Positions 24,792 through 33,884 of a DNA stretch of 64,000 nt are shown here, piece by piece. The translations under genes and the position numbers were made by a program. Under the pieces are notes generated by a model that had not been told where the DNA came from, did not search any database, and worked only from the letters and a program-made list of their open reading frames with translations. The first letter of the stretch is position 1; every line of letters starts with the position of its first letter. This DNA comes from Streptomyces hyaluromycini (GTDB lineage Bacteria; Actinomycetota; Actinomycetes; Streptomycetales; Streptomycetaceae): the NCBI RefSeq assembly GCF_002217755.1, contig NZ_BCFL01000020.1:310001-374000 (forward strand), given 5' to 3'.

Positions 24792-26135
24792 ATGAGCGAG
24801 CTGGTCCCCGGGGGCAATCTGCCCCTTCCGGGCGGCGCGCTGACGCTGCGGGTGCCCGGTCCCTTCGACGTGTCGGCGCTGATCACCGACGAGAGCGGCA
24901 AGGTCGGCGGCGACGCCGACTTCGTGTTCTACAACCAGCCGGACGCGCCCGGCGTCCGGCTGCGCGGTGACACCCTCACCGTCGAGCCGGCCCTGCTGCG
25001 GGCCGGCGCCGAGCGCGTCACCCTCACGGTCACCGCCGCCGAGCCCGGCACCCCGCTCGGCCGGCTGCCCGCCGCCACCCTGCACGTGACCGACCGCCTC
25101 GGCCGTACGGTGGCCCGCTTCGCTCCGCCGCGCCCGCAGACGGAGACCCTGCTGCTGCTCTCCGAGATATACCGCCGGGGCACCGGCTGGAAGCTGCGCG
25201 CGATCGGCCAGGGGTACGCGGACGGACTGGCGGGACTCGCCCGGGACTTCGGGGTCGACGTGATCGAGGACCGGCAGCCGGCCGGCGGTTTCCGCGCCAC
25301 GATCCCGGCCCAGCGCACGGCGGCCTCGCCGGCCCGTCCCTCGACGGCCTCGCTCCCCGATCCGGACGGCCTGCTGGGCCTGGTCAACTCCGCCCGCGCC
25401 CGGGCCGGCCGCCCGCCGGTGGCCCCGGACGCCCGGCTCACCTCCGCCGCCCACGCCCACGCCGGGGCGATGGCCGAGGCCGGCCGGCTGGCCACCGAGA
25501 GCCGCGACGGCGTCTCCGTCCACCAGCGGATCAGCGACACCGGATTCGCCTATGTCACGGTCGGCGAGCACCTCGTCTCCGGCCCCCGCACCCCGGCCGA
25601 GTTCGTGGACTACTGCCTGCGCACCGAGGACGCCCGGCGCACCCTGCTCGACCCGGCGTTCACCCACGCCGGCCTGGCCCACGCCCGCGGCCCCGGGGAC
25701 GGGGACACGTACTGGACCGCCCTGTGGGCCAGACCCCTGACCCAGGCGGAACTGTCCCGCACCCGCGCCGAGGTCGTCGACCTCACCAACGGCGAGCGCA
25801 CCCGGGCCGGGCTGCGGCCGCTCGCGGTGGATCCGCAGCTGACCGCGGCCGCACAGGCGTACAGCACGGACATGGCGACCCGCGACTTCTACTCGCACAC
25901 CTCCCCCGAGGGCACCCAGCCGTGGGACCGGGCCGCCGCCGCGGGCTCGCGGCGGCGCACCATCGGCGAGAACATCGCGTGCGGCCAGCGTTCCGCGGCC
26001 GAGGTGGTGGACGGCTGGATGAACAGCCCGGGCCACCGGGCGAACATCCTCAAAGCGGACTTCACCCACATAGGCATCGGCTTCGCCGGCGGCGGCCGGG
26101 CCGGCACCTACTGGACCCAGCTGTTCGGTGCCTGA
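24792..26135 (+). CDS. TerD domain fused to two CAP/SCP domains
   Basis: 447 aa. Residues 1-165 are TerD-like (GGNLPLPGG start, GGDADFVFYNQP, calcium-binding-type acidic residues). Residues about 195-315 form a CAP-like domain with weak motifs. Residues 320-447 form a clear CAP/SCP domain: HTSPEGTQPWDR, IGENIACGQ, SPGHRANIL, TYWTQLFG. There is no signal peptide, unusual for CAP proteins, which are normally exported. Role unknown; TerD proteins act in metal/envelope stress. An AIM24 gene follows 47 bp downstream on the same strand. Confidence 0.85.
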   Translation: MSELVPGGNLPLPGGALTLRVPGPFDVSALITDESGKVGGDADFVFYNQPDAPGVRLRGDTLTVEPALLRAGAERVTLTVTAAEPGTPLGRLPAATLHVTDRLGRTVARFAPPRPQTETLLLLSEIYRRGTGWKLRAIGQGYADGLAGLARDFGVDVIEDRQPAGGFRATIPAQRTAASPARPSTASLPDPDGLLGLVNSARARAGRPPVAPDARLTSAAHAHAGAMAEAGRLATESRDGVSVHQRISDTGFAYVTVGEHLVSGPRTPAEFVDYCLRTEDARRTLLDPAFTHAGLAHARGPGDGDTYWTALWARPLTQAELSRTRAEVVDLTNGERTRAGLRPLAVDPQLTAAAQAYSTDMATRDFYSHTSPEGTQPWDRAAAAGSRRRTIGENIACGQRSAAEVVDGWMNSPGHRANILKADFTHIGIGFAGGGRAGTYWTQLFGA

Positions 26136-26182
26136 ACCGGTACCGTCCGCGATCTTGGCGGAACGGGTCCGTCCGGGACACC

Positions 26183-26869
26183 ATGCCCGGCATGAAGGGT
26201 GATCTCTTTTCCAGTCAGCACATGGTGGCACCGGCGGCAGAGCCGGGCATGAGCGTCGAGAACGCGAAGTGCGTCAAGTACACGGTCAACGGCGAGATGT
26301 ACGCCCGCCAGGGCGCGATGATCGCGCACCGCGGCAGCCTGAAGTTCGAACGCAAGGGCCAGGGCGTGGGCGGAATGCTCAAGCGCGCGGTCACCGGCGA
26401 GGGGCTGCCGCTGATGTCCGTACAGGGCCAGGGCGAGGCCTGGTTCGCGCACGAGGCGCAGAACTGTTTCATCGTCGAGATAGAGCCGGGCGACCAGTTC
26501 ACGGTGAACGGCCGCAACGTCCTGTGTTTCGACGCCACACTGGCGTACGAGATCAGGACGGTGAAGGGGTCCGGCATCGCCGGCGGCGGTCTGTTCAACA
26601 GTGTGTTCTCCGGGTACGGCAGGCTCGGCCTGGTCTGCGACGGCAACCCGCTGGTGATCCCGGTCTCGCCGCAGGTCCCGGTGTACGTCGACACGGACGC
26701 GGTGGTGGGCTGGACCGCGCACCTGCAGACCTCGCTGCACCGCTCGCAGTCCATCGGGTCGATGCTGCGCGGCGGTTCGGGCGAGGCGGTCCAGCTGATG
26801 CTCCAGGGCGAGGGGTACGTCGTGGTCCGGCCGAGCGAACTGACCCCGCAGAAGGCACAGCAGCACTGA
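26183..26869 (+). CDS. AIM24 family protein
   Basis: 228 aa from ATG 26183 (ATG 26192 is also possible; both are in frame and neither has a strong ribosome site). All-beta repeats with Gly-rich turns (GGMLKRAVTGEG, GGGLFNSVFSG) are typical of AIM24/TerB-associated proteins. Cytosolic, function unclear; the family turns up near TerD genes in actinobacteria, in keeping with the TerD-CAP gene just upstream. Confidence 0.85.
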   Translation: MPGMKGDLFSSQHMVAPAAEPGMSVENAKCVKYTVNGEMYARQGAMIAHRGSLKFERKGQGVGGMLKRAVTGEGLPLMSVQGQGEAWFAHEAQNCFIVEIEPGDQFTVNGRNVLCFDATLAYEIRTVKGSGIAGGGLFNSVFSGYGRLGLVCDGNPLVIPVSPQVPVYVDTDAVVGWTAHLQTSLHRSQSIGSMLRGGSGEAVQLMLQGEGYVVVRPSELTPQKAQQH

Positions 26870-26995
26870 CACCCGGCAGCCCTGGTCCGCGTGGCCGGGG
26901 CGCCCCGGCGGGGCCGGGTTGACCAGGGCGGTCCGGCCGGGTGAAGGTGCGAGCGGCGCGGACCGTCGCCCCCCGCGCCGGAAGGGTGAACCGCC

Positions 26996-27964
26996 TTGAA
27001 CGGCATCATCGGCATCTCGGACATCGAAGCCGCGGCCCGGACCGTCGCCGGACACGTCGTCCGCACCCCCACCGTGCCCAGCCCCGGCCTGTCGGAGCTG
27101 CTCGGCGTCCCGGTCACCGCCAAACTCGAACTCCTCCAGCGCACCGGCTCCTTCAAGGCCCGCGGGGCCACGGCGAAGCTGCTCTCGCTGACCGGGGCCG
27201 AGCGGGCGGCCGGCGTGGTGGCCGTCAGCGGCGGCAACCACGGCATCGCCCTCGCGGTGATGGCCGCGGTCCTCGACGTGAAGGCGACGGTGGTGATGCC
27301 CCGCACCGCGCCCGCCCGGTCGATCCGGCTGGTCGAGGCGGCCGGGGCGTCGGTGCGGCTCACCGACGGCATGGACACGGCGTTCGAGATGCTGCCGCGG
27401 CTGCGGGACGAGGGACTCACGCTGGTCCACCCCTTCGACGACCCGGTGGTGATCGCCGGACAGGGCACGGTGGGCCTGGAGCTCGCCGAGGACGCGGACG
27501 ACCTCACCGACGTCATCGTCAGCATCGGCGGCGGGGGCCTGATCGCCGGGGTCGCGGCCGCTCTGCGCGCCCGCCGCCCCGGGGTCCGGGTGTGGGGCGT
27601 GGAGACGGCGGGCGCGCAGGCCATGTCCGAGGCGCTCGCGGCGGGCGGTCCGCTGCCGGTCGCGGTGTCGTCGATCGTGACGACGCTCAGCGCGCCGTCC
27701 GTCTCCCGGCTGACGTACGCCCATGCGGCGGCGCTGGTGGAGGAGGTGCTGGTGGTGCCGGACCGGGAGGCGGTGCGGGGCAGCCTGGAGTTCGCCGAGC
27801 ACGCCAAGGTGTGGACCGAGCCGGCCGCCGGCTGTCTGCTGCCCGCGGCCCGGCAGGTGCGGGAGCGGGTCGGCGACGGGGCGCGGATCGGCCTCGTGGT
27901 CTGCGGGGGCAATGTGACACACCAGGAGATCTCGGAGTGGACCGCGCGCTTCGGCCTGGACTGA
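26996..27964 (+). CDS. PLP-dependent threonine/serine dehydratase-like protein
   Basis: 322 aa with TTG start; GAAGGG lies 9 nt upstream. Fold-type II PLP enzyme: the lysine is in GSFKARG (about residue 50), the substrate loop is SGGNHG, and the phosphate loop is SIGGGGLIAG. Length equals single-domain biodegradative threonine dehydratases or serine racemases, with no ACT domain. Expected to deaminate L-threonine or L-serine to the keto acid plus ammonia, or to racemise. Upstream 126 bp carry no obvious signals. Confidence 0.88.
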   Translation: MNGIIGISDIEAAARTVAGHVVRTPTVPSPGLSELLGVPVTAKLELLQRTGSFKARGATAKLLSLTGAERAAGVVAVSGGNHGIALAVMAAVLDVKATVVMPRTAPARSIRLVEAAGASVRLTDGMDTAFEMLPRLRDEGLTLVHPFDDPVVIAGQGTVGLELAEDADDLTDVIVSIGGGGLIAGVAAALRARRPGVRVWGVETAGAQAMSEALAAGGPLPVAVSSIVTTLSAPSVSRLTYAHAAALVEEVLVVPDREAVRGSLEFAEHAKVWTEPAAGCLLPAARQVRERVGDGARIGLVVCGGNVTHQEISEWTARFGLD

Positions 27965-28170
27965 CCAGCGAATCGCAGCCGGGCCTTTACCGTCGGTTAC
28001 CCACAGGTCGAAGCCCGGCCATTCACTGTTTTCCCCAAGTTCCCGGCCGGTGCCGCCACTTGAATAAAAGGCAAGAAAGGTCTCCGAGTTGCAGATTCAT
28101 TGAACAAACCAGGGCTTGTCCCGCGTACCTCTGGTCAATGACGAGGCAGGGGTTTCAGCGAGGGATGACG

Positions 28171-29793
28171 ATGGTCAAGGCGCATGTCTCCGCACAAGAG
28201 TTGGTCGCCGGAAGGTACCGGCTCCTCGAAATCGCCGACCGCGAGCCGAACCGCGTCAGCTGGTACGCGGAGGACGTGCAGGCCGAGCGACCGCGCCTGG
28301 TGACCCAGATCGCGTTTCCCGAGCCGCCCACCGAGGACACCGTGCGCCGGACCACCGCCCGCATTCTGCGCTCCTCCGAGGTGATGAGCGCGCTGCGGCC
28401 CGGCCGGGTCGCCATGGTGATCGACGCCTTCGAGGAGGCGGGCGCGCTGTGGACGGTGACGGAGGTGATCGACGGCACGCCGCTCAGTGAGCTGCTCGCC
28501 CAGCAGCCCCCGTTCAACTACGTCCGGGCCGCCCGCATCGGACTCGAGGTGCTCGACGTGCTGGAGGCCGCGCACGCCGACGGCTACACGCACGGCGAGC
28601 TCAGCCCCGGGCAGATCTTCGTCCGTGACCGGGGCCCGGTCGTCGTCACCGGGTTCGGCCTGGCCGGCGCGACGCTGGCGCCCCGGGTCACCGCGCCGTC
28701 GTACGCCTCGCCGGAGCAGGCCCGGGACGAGCGCATCGGGCCCGCCGCCGACCTGTGGGCACTCGGCGCGATCCTCTACACGATGGTCGAGGGGCGGCCG
28801 CCGTTCCGGGACCGGGGCAAGGCCGACGCCACCCTGAAGGGTGTGGACCGGCTGCCGTTGCGCACCCCGCTGCGGGCCGGCCCGCTGACCCAGGTGGTGC
28901 AGGGGCTGCTGCGGAAGAGCTCCCGGGAGCGGCTGAGCCGGACGGTGGTACGTCAGGCGCTTACACGTGTCCTGGACGAGGACCCCGACACGGTCGAACA
29001 GCCGGCCCCCGTCTCCCGGCTGCGCGGTGCCTATGTGGCCGCCCGGTCCTCCGGGTGGAGCCGGACCACCATGATCGGCGGGACCGCACTGGCCGTGGTG
29101 ACCGTGTCGGTCGCGGTGCTGGCTGCGACCCAGGGCCTGCCGGGCGCCTCCTCGGCGGGCTCGGCCCCGAGCGCCTCCGCCACGGCCGGCGATCCGGCCA
29201 ACCGCACGGACGGCAACGCCCCCAGCCCCTCGCCGTCCCGGACGTCGTCCGCCTCCCCCAGCCCGTCGCCTTCCGCCTCCGCCTCCGCGTCGGCGTCCCC
29301 TTCTGCGACGGCCGCGGCCGGTGCCCTGCCGGCCGGTTTCCACCGCTACACCGCCCCGGAGGGGTTCTCCGTGGCGCTCCCCAAGGGCTGGAAGCGCCTC
29401 GACACCGCCCGGGACGACGTCGCCTACCGCGTCACCTTCGGCCCGGGCGGCGACGACCTGCGCACCCTGGCCGTCACCTACAGCACCCAGGCCGGCCCGG
29501 ACCCGGTCGCGATCTGGCGGGACGACGTGGAGCCGGGTCTTGAGAAGCTGGACGGCTACCAGCGGATCGGCGAGATCAAGGCGACCACCTACCAGGGGCA
29601 CAAGGCAGCCGACATGGAATGGCTCTCCGGGACCGGCGCCGACCGGGTGCACACCTTCGGCCGCGGCTTCCTGCTCGGCGGCGGCCGCAGCTTCTCACTG
29701 CGCATCACGACGCCCGCCGCCGCCTGGGACGACGCCGCCGACAAACTCGCCATGAAGACCTTCCTGGAGACGTTCCGCGGCTCGGCGAGCTGA
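28171..29793 (+). CDS. Membrane-anchored pseudokinase with extracytoplasmic domain
   Basis: 540 aa from ATG 28171 (AGGG 6 nt upstream; earlier ATGs at 28138 and 28165 lack sites). Protein-kinase fold at 10-270, but the catalytic residues are gone: no VAIK lysine (VTQIAF), HRD is HGE (141-143), DFG is GFG (161-163). The structural SPEQA and ADLWALG motifs remain. One membrane helix at about 301-320, a Ser/Pro-rich linker (325-378), then an outside beta-rich domain (380-540). Likely a scaffold or sensor rather than an active kinase. Confidence 0.87.
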   Translation: MVKAHVSAQELVAGRYRLLEIADREPNRVSWYAEDVQAERPRLVTQIAFPEPPTEDTVRRTTARILRSSEVMSALRPGRVAMVIDAFEEAGALWTVTEVIDGTPLSELLAQQPPFNYVRAARIGLEVLDVLEAAHADGYTHGELSPGQIFVRDRGPVVVTGFGLAGATLAPRVTAPSYASPEQARDERIGPAADLWALGAILYTMVEGRPPFRDRGKADATLKGVDRLPLRTPLRAGPLTQVVQGLLRKSSRERLSRTVVRQALTRVLDEDPDTVEQPAPVSRLRGAYVAARSSGWSRTTMIGGTALAVVTVSVAVLAATQGLPGASSAGSAPSASATAGDPANRTDGNAPSPSPSRTSSASPSPSPSASASASASPSATAAAGALPAGFHRYTAPEGFSVALPKGWKRLDTARDDVAYRVTFGPGGDDLRTLAVTYSTQAGPDPVAIWRDDVEPGLEKLDGYQRIGEIKATTYQGHKAADMEWLSGTGADRVHTFGRGFLLGGGRSFSLRITTPAAAWDDAADKLAMKTFLETFRGSAS

Positions 29794-29916
29794 CGCGCCG
29801 GGTGCTGTACGACGCGCTCGGCCGGACTTCGACGGTGCGGCAAACCCCGGCCAATGGGTCGATATAGGCTGCCGGTCGGTACGTAAGCAGTTCGGCAGCC
29901 TTCAGGAGTGTCCTCC

Positions 29917-30954
29917 GTGACCCTAGCGATCGACCCGTCCGAGACGTCCACCGCGTCCCCGGCTCCCCTCTCCGACCTGGTGGCGCGGGACGCGCGCGAG
30001 TTCGGCGCCTATGTGCGGACCGGAGGCTGGACGTTCGGGCTGATGGTGGCCCGCAGCGTACGGCCCGGAGGGCAGGGCGCGGACGAGACGCCGAAGGTCC
30101 CGGCGAAGGAGTTCGCCGAACTGGCCGGCTGCTCGCCGGAGCGGGTCATGCGCTACTACAAGGCCTGGGACAAGGCCGCCGACGACGGTGTGGTCCCGCA
30201 CTTCGAGGCACTCGCCCCCGGCCAGGAGGTCGAACTCCCGGACTCCGACCTCTGGTTGGACTACTACGTCTCCCGCAACAGCGCCGGCTCCGAGCGCGGC
30301 ACCGCCATCGCGGAGGCCGCCGAGGCCGAGGGCATCCGGCCCACCAAGGCCCTCGAAGTCGCCGAGAACCCCACCGCGCTGCGCGCCGCGATCCTCGCCG
30401 ACCCGTCCACCGCCCGCGCCGCCCGCTCGGCGCTCCTGGACCGCATCAAGGAGGACCCGGACCTGCAGACCGTGCTGGCCCGTGACGTGGTCCGCACCGC
30501 CGACCTGAAGAAGGCCGTCGCCACCGAGAGCCGCTCGGCCGACCGGATCGGCTACGTCCGGCAGATCGCCGAGTCCGGCCAGATCAAGACCCCGGCCGGG
30601 CAGACCGTCGACGCGCCGGCCGACCTGCGCCAGGAGGCCGAGCGCCATCTGTCGCTCCTCGACGAACTGGACGAGGACGAGGACACCGGCGAGTGGGCGG
30701 CCGAGGCCTTCGACACCATGAAGAACCTGGTGGTGGAGGCGGTGGAGGCCGACCCCGAACTGCGGGTCCAGGAGAAGCGCACCAAGTTCTACAACAGCCT
30801 GCAGAAGGCGACCAAGGCGTTCGAGGAGCTGACCTTCGACGACGCCCAGGACTTCTACGAGGACGACATGGTCCAGCGCCTGGAGGACCTCCAGCAGGCC
30901 ATCGGTTCCTGCCTGGCCGCACTGCGCGGCGCGAAGGGCACGGAGGACGCGTAG
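29917..30954 (+). CDS. Conserved hypothetical protein, possible DNA-binding N-terminus
   Basis: 345 aa from GTG 29917; AGGAG at 29904-29908 fits this start, not GTG 29908. I do not recognise the family with certainty. Residues about 60-90 (EFAELAGCSPERVMRYYKAW) could be a helix-turn-helix, and about 140-200 resemble the helical part of ParB-like proteins. The C-terminal third is acidic and helical (DELDEDEDTGEW, DFYEDDMVQ). No signal or membrane segment. A 9-bp tandem repeat lies just past the stop; the SsgA-like gene follows. Confidence 0.75.
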   Translation: MTLAIDPSETSTASPAPLSDLVARDAREFGAYVRTGGWTFGLMVARSVRPGGQGADETPKVPAKEFAELAGCSPERVMRYYKAWDKAADDGVVPHFEALAPGQEVELPDSDLWLDYYVSRNSAGSERGTAIAEAAEAEGIRPTKALEVAENPTALRAAILADPSTARAARSALLDRIKEDPDLQTVLARDVVRTADLKKAVATESRSADRIGYVRQIAESGQIKTPAGQTVDAPADLRQEAERHLSLLDELDEDEDTGEWAAEAFDTMKNLVVEAVEADPELRVQEKRTKFYNSLQKATKAFEELTFDDAQDFYEDDMVQRLEDLQQAIGSCLAALRGAKGTEDA

Positions 30955-30957
30955 CGC

Positions 30958-31020
30958 ACGTAGTACTCGCGGGGCTCGTCGGATTCGTGGAATTCGCGGG
31001 ATTCGTGGGATCCGTAGGGC
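30958..31020. repeat. Degenerate 9-bp tandem repeat
   Basis: About seven units related to TCGTGGGAT, best at 30976-31011 (TCGTCGGAT, TCGTGGAAT, TCGCGGGAT, TCGTGGGAT). Begins 3 bp after the upstream stop and ends about 80 bp before the SsgA-like start. Confidence 0.75.
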
Positions 31021-31101
31021 AATTCCGCTCACGATTGAGCGTTTTTCCCGCGAGAGGGGTACTAGAGGGCACCAAGCCGATCGTTCTCGGAGGCCACTCG
31101 C

Positions 31102-31527
31102 GTGAACCCCATCGTGCACAGGACCTTGGTCGTACAGCTCCGTGCGGACGGGTCTGGCCGCTGTCCCGTCCTCGCCCATCTGTCGTACGACGCCGGTGAC
31201 CCGTTCGCCGTCACCGCGGTGTTCACCCTGGACGGCCGGGTGCTCGCCCGGTGGCGGCTGGACCGCGAGATGCTGAACGACGGTCTGAGAGAGCCGGTCG
31301 GGGTCGGGGACGTCCGGCTGCGTCCCGTACGGCAGGGGCGCTGGAGGGAAGTGCGCATGGACTTCCTCGGCGACCCCCTGCCCGGCGGCAGCCGCCACCA
31401 CGCGGTGGTGTTCGCGTGGGCGCCCGCGCTGGCCTCCTTCCTGAGCGACACCTACCTGGCCGTGCCGCCCGGCCGGGAGGAGTTCCCCGTGGACGACGTA
31501 CTCGCGGAGATCCTCGCCACCGGCTGA
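31102..31527 (+). CDS. SsgA-like sporulation/cell-division protein (SALP)
   Basis: 141 aa with GTG start; GGAGG lies 8 nt upstream. The sequence LSYDAGDPFAVTAVF and RDxL-type segment with VRLRP are the signature of the SsgA/SsgB family, confined to morphologically complex actinomycetes. SALPs steer peptidoglycan synthesis and septum placement during sporulation (SsgB recruits FtsZ). Which paralogue this is cannot be told from sequence alone. Cytoplasmic, acting at septa. Downstream 68 bp lead to the DUF2238 membrane gene. Confidence 0.9.
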   Translation: MNPIVHRTLVVQLRADGSGRCPVLAHLSYDAGDPFAVTAVFTLDGRVLARWRLDREMLNDGLREPVGVGDVRLRPVRQGRWREVRMDFLGDPLPGGSRHHAVVFAWAPALASFLSDTYLAVPPGREEFPVDDVLAEILATG

Positions 31528-31595
31528 GTAGCCGTACTCATGCCGGCGCCCGGACGCCGCGGCCACGATGGGGCTCCCACGACGAGGAGTCCGCC

Positions 31596-32264
31596 ATGAC
31601 CGCAGTGCACCCCGCCCCGCGCCCCGTTCCGCACCGAGTGCCCCGCCGTGTTCCGCCGGCCCTGCTCGCCGGTGTGGTGGTGGCCGGCATGGCCCTCTCG
31701 GCGTGGGGCGCGCGGGACCGTACGACCTGGTTCCTGGAGACGGTGTGGGTGCTGGTCGGGCTGCCGCTGGTGGTGCTGACCTGGCGGCGCTTCCCGCTGA
31801 CCGGCCTGCTGGCCGTGCTCCTCGCGGCGCACGCGCTGGTGCTCGCCGTCGGCGGCCACTACACCTACGCCGAGGTGCCGGTGGGCGACTGGGTGCGCGA
31901 CACCTTCCACCTGTCCCGCAATCCGTACGACCGCTTCGGCCACCTCATGCAGGGTTTCGTGCCGGCGATCCTGGTCCGTGAGCTGCTCAGCCGCACCTCA
32001 CCGCTGCGCGGCAGCCGCTGGCTGGCCCCGCTGACGGTGTGCGCCTGCCTCGCGTTCAGCGCCTGCTTCGAGCTGCTGGAGTGGCTGGCGGCGGAGATCG
32101 GCGGCCACGGCGCGGACGCCTTCCTGGCCACCCAGGGCGACGTGTGGGACACCCAGTGGGACATGTTCTGCGCGCTGATCGGGGCGACGGTGTCCGTACT
32201 GGTGCTGAGCAGGGTGCACGACCGGCAGCTGCGGGCGCTGGAAGCGGCTCAGCGGGTCGTGTGA
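31596..32264 (+). CDS. DUF2238 (YjdF-type) membrane protein
   Basis: 222 aa, ATG after GAGGAG. Five to six hydrophobic helices; conserved acidic/aromatic patches (RNPYDRFGHLMQGF, FELLEW, DVWDTQWDM) are the DUF2238/YjdF family core and lie in or near the membrane. Function unknown in the family. Converges on the DUF6328 gene; a perfect 22-bp tandem duplication covers both stop codons. Confidence 0.85.
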   Translation: MTAVHPAPRPVPHRVPRRVPPALLAGVVVAGMALSAWGARDRTTWFLETVWVLVGLPLVVLTWRRFPLTGLLAVLLAAHALVLAVGGHYTYAEVPVGDWVRDTFHLSRNPYDRFGHLMQGFVPAILVRELLSRTSPLRGSRWLAPLTVCACLAFSACFELLEWLAAEIGGHGADAFLATQGDVWDTQWDMFCALIGATVSVLVLSRVHDRQLRALEAAQRVV

Positions 32265-32287
32265 CGCGGCTCAGCGGGTCGTGTGAC
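32244..32287. repeat. Perfect 22-bp tandem duplication over convergent stops
   Basis: GCGGCTCAGCGGGTCGTGTG plus AC at 32244-32265 is repeated exactly at 32266-32287. Copy one carries the TGA of the DUF2238 gene; copy two carries the stop (TCA on plus) of the leftward gene. Confidence 0.9.
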
Positions 32288-32756
32288 GGTGCCGGGACCA
32301 CAGCGGCAGGCCGTACCAGCACACCAGGTACCAGCCGACGACGGCCGCCACCGCCCAGGTCACAGAGCTGCCGCCGGTGGCCACCCGGAGGATCAGCACC
32401 AGGGACGCGGTCATGGTGGCCAGCAGCAGGAACAGGCCGACCGAGGTCAGCCGGGACGCCGTCCGCACCGCCTGCGGTTTCACCCTGCGGCCGGAGACCA
32501 GCCGGTGCAGGGAGACCGGGCCGATGAGGGCGCCCGTGGCGGCCGCGCCCAGGATGACGGTGACGATGTAGATCGTCTTGTCCGTGCCGGACAGCTCGGC
32601 GTACTTCTGCTGGAAGACCACGGTGAGCAGGAAGCCGAACAGGATCTGGACACCGGTCTGGGCGACGCGCACCTCCTGGATGAGTTCGCTCCACATCCGG
32701 TCGGCGCGCTCCTCCTCCGTCTCGTCGCGCCCGGTCCGCCGCTCCTGGTCGGTCAT
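32271..32756 (-). CDS. DUF6328-type small membrane protein
   Basis: 161 aa. A charged N-terminus (ERRTGRDETEEERADRMW) is followed by four hydrophobic helices (about 35-55, 62-85, 105-128, 132-152). The layout and the RVAQTGVQILFGFLLTV block match actinobacterial DUF6328 proteins. No catalytic motif. Located in the cell membrane. Transcribed leftward, downstream of the aldo/keto reductase region but oppositely placed to the DUF2238 gene. Confidence 0.8.
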   Translation of the reverse strand: MTDQERRTGRDETEEERADRMWSELIQEVRVAQTGVQILFGFLLTVVFQQKYAELSGTDKTIYIVTVILGAAATGALIGPVSLHRLVSGRRVKPQAVRTASRLTSVGLFLLLATMTASLVLILRVATGGSSVTWAVAAVVGWYLVCWYGLPLWSRHRHTTR

Positions 32757-32838
32757 GGAGTACGCGTAACCGGCGGGCCCGTCTTTGAAACGGTACGGGC
32801 CGGGAGCGGCACGGCTGCGCTCCCGGTCCGCGCCACTG

Positions 32839-33822
32839 CTACCAGCGGCTCTCCACCTGGTCCTGGATCCGGCGGTCGTACAGTTCGCGGATCGCCGTGA
32901 CCGTCTCCTCCGGCAGCTCCGGGAGCTTCGCGGCGGCCGCGTTGGCGCGGGCCTGCTCCGGGTTGCGGGCGCCCGGGATCACCGTGGTCACGCCGGGCAG
33001 GTCGATGATCCAGCGCAGGGCGAGCTGGGCCGGGGTGTACCCCTCGGGGGCGAGGGCGGAAAACTCGGCGGCGGCCTCGACGCCGGTCGCGTAGTCGACG
33101 CCGGAGAAGGTCTCGCCCTGGTCGAAGGCCTCGCCGTGCCGGTTGTAGGTGCGGTGGTCGTCGGCCGCGAAGACCGTGTCCTTGGTGTACTTGCCGGACA
33201 GCAGCCCGGAGGCGAGCGGCACGCGCGCGATGATGCCGACGCCGGCCTCCCGGGCGGCCGGGAGCACCTCGTACAGCGGCTTCATGCGGAACGGGTTGAG
33301 GATGATCTGCACGCTGGCCGCGCCCGGGCGGGCGATCGCGGTGAGCGCCTCCGCGCAGGTCTCGACGCTGACGCCGTAGGCCGCGATGCGCTCCTCCTCG
33401 ACCAGGGTGTCGAGGGCGTCGTACACCGCGTCGGAGGAGTAGACCGGGGTGGGCGGGCAGTGCAGCTGCACCAGGTCCAGGCGGTCCACGCCGAGGTTGC
33501 GGCGCGACCGGTCGTTCCACGCGCGGAAGTTGTCCAGGACGTAGTTCTCCGGGATCTGGTCGACCCGGCGGCCCATCTTCGTGGCCACCAGCACCTGCAG
33601 GTCCGGCCTGCCGCGCAGGAAGGCGGCGATGGTCTGCTCGCTGCGCCCGTCGCCGTACACGTCGGCGGTGTCGAAGAAGGTCACCCCCGACTCGGCCGCC
33701 GTCTCCAGAACGGCGAGGGCCTCCTTGTCGTCCACCTCGCCCCAGTCGGCGCCGAGCTGCCATGTGCCGAGGCCGACGACCGATGCCCGCTGCCCCGACC
33801 TGCCGATTACGCGTTCGTCCAT
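32839..33822 (-). CDS. Aldo/keto reductase
   Basis: 327 aa TIM-barrel oxidoreductase. Catalytic set: Asp and Tyr in FFDTADVYGDG (about 49-59), Lys in VATKMG (about 83) and His in LVQLHCP (about 120). The NADPH-binding end reads VIPGARNPEQ. Prefers NADPH and reduces an aldehyde or ketone; substrate unknown. Cytosolic. Divergent from the cholesterol-oxidase-like gene with two dyads between them. Confidence 0.92.
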   Translation of the reverse strand: MDERVIGRSGQRASVVGLGTWQLGADWGEVDDKEALAVLETAAESGVTFFDTADVYGDGRSEQTIAAFLRGRPDLQVLVATKMGRRVDQIPENYVLDNFRAWNDRSRRNLGVDRLDLVQLHCPPTPVYSSDAVYDALDTLVEEERIAAYGVSVETCAEALTAIARPGAASVQIILNPFRMKPLYEVLPAAREAGVGIIARVPLASGLLSGKYTKDTVFAADDHRTYNRHGEAFDQGETFSGVDYATGVEAAAEFSALAPEGYTPAQLALRWIIDLPGVTTVIPGARNPEQARANAAAAKLPELPEETVTAIRELYDRRIQDQVESRW

Positions 33823-33884
33823 GGCGCCAGTCTGTCATCCGCCACCGACAACGCTGTCACGGGCCGGTCCGCCCCCGCCCACCT

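Noticed and set aside
28201..28980. Calling the 28.2-kb gene an active Ser/Thr kinase
   Set aside because: Catalytic Lys, HRD Asp and DFG Asp are all replaced.
30958..31020. 9-bp tandem units as a CRISPR array
   Set aside because: Units are contiguous without spacers and far too short.
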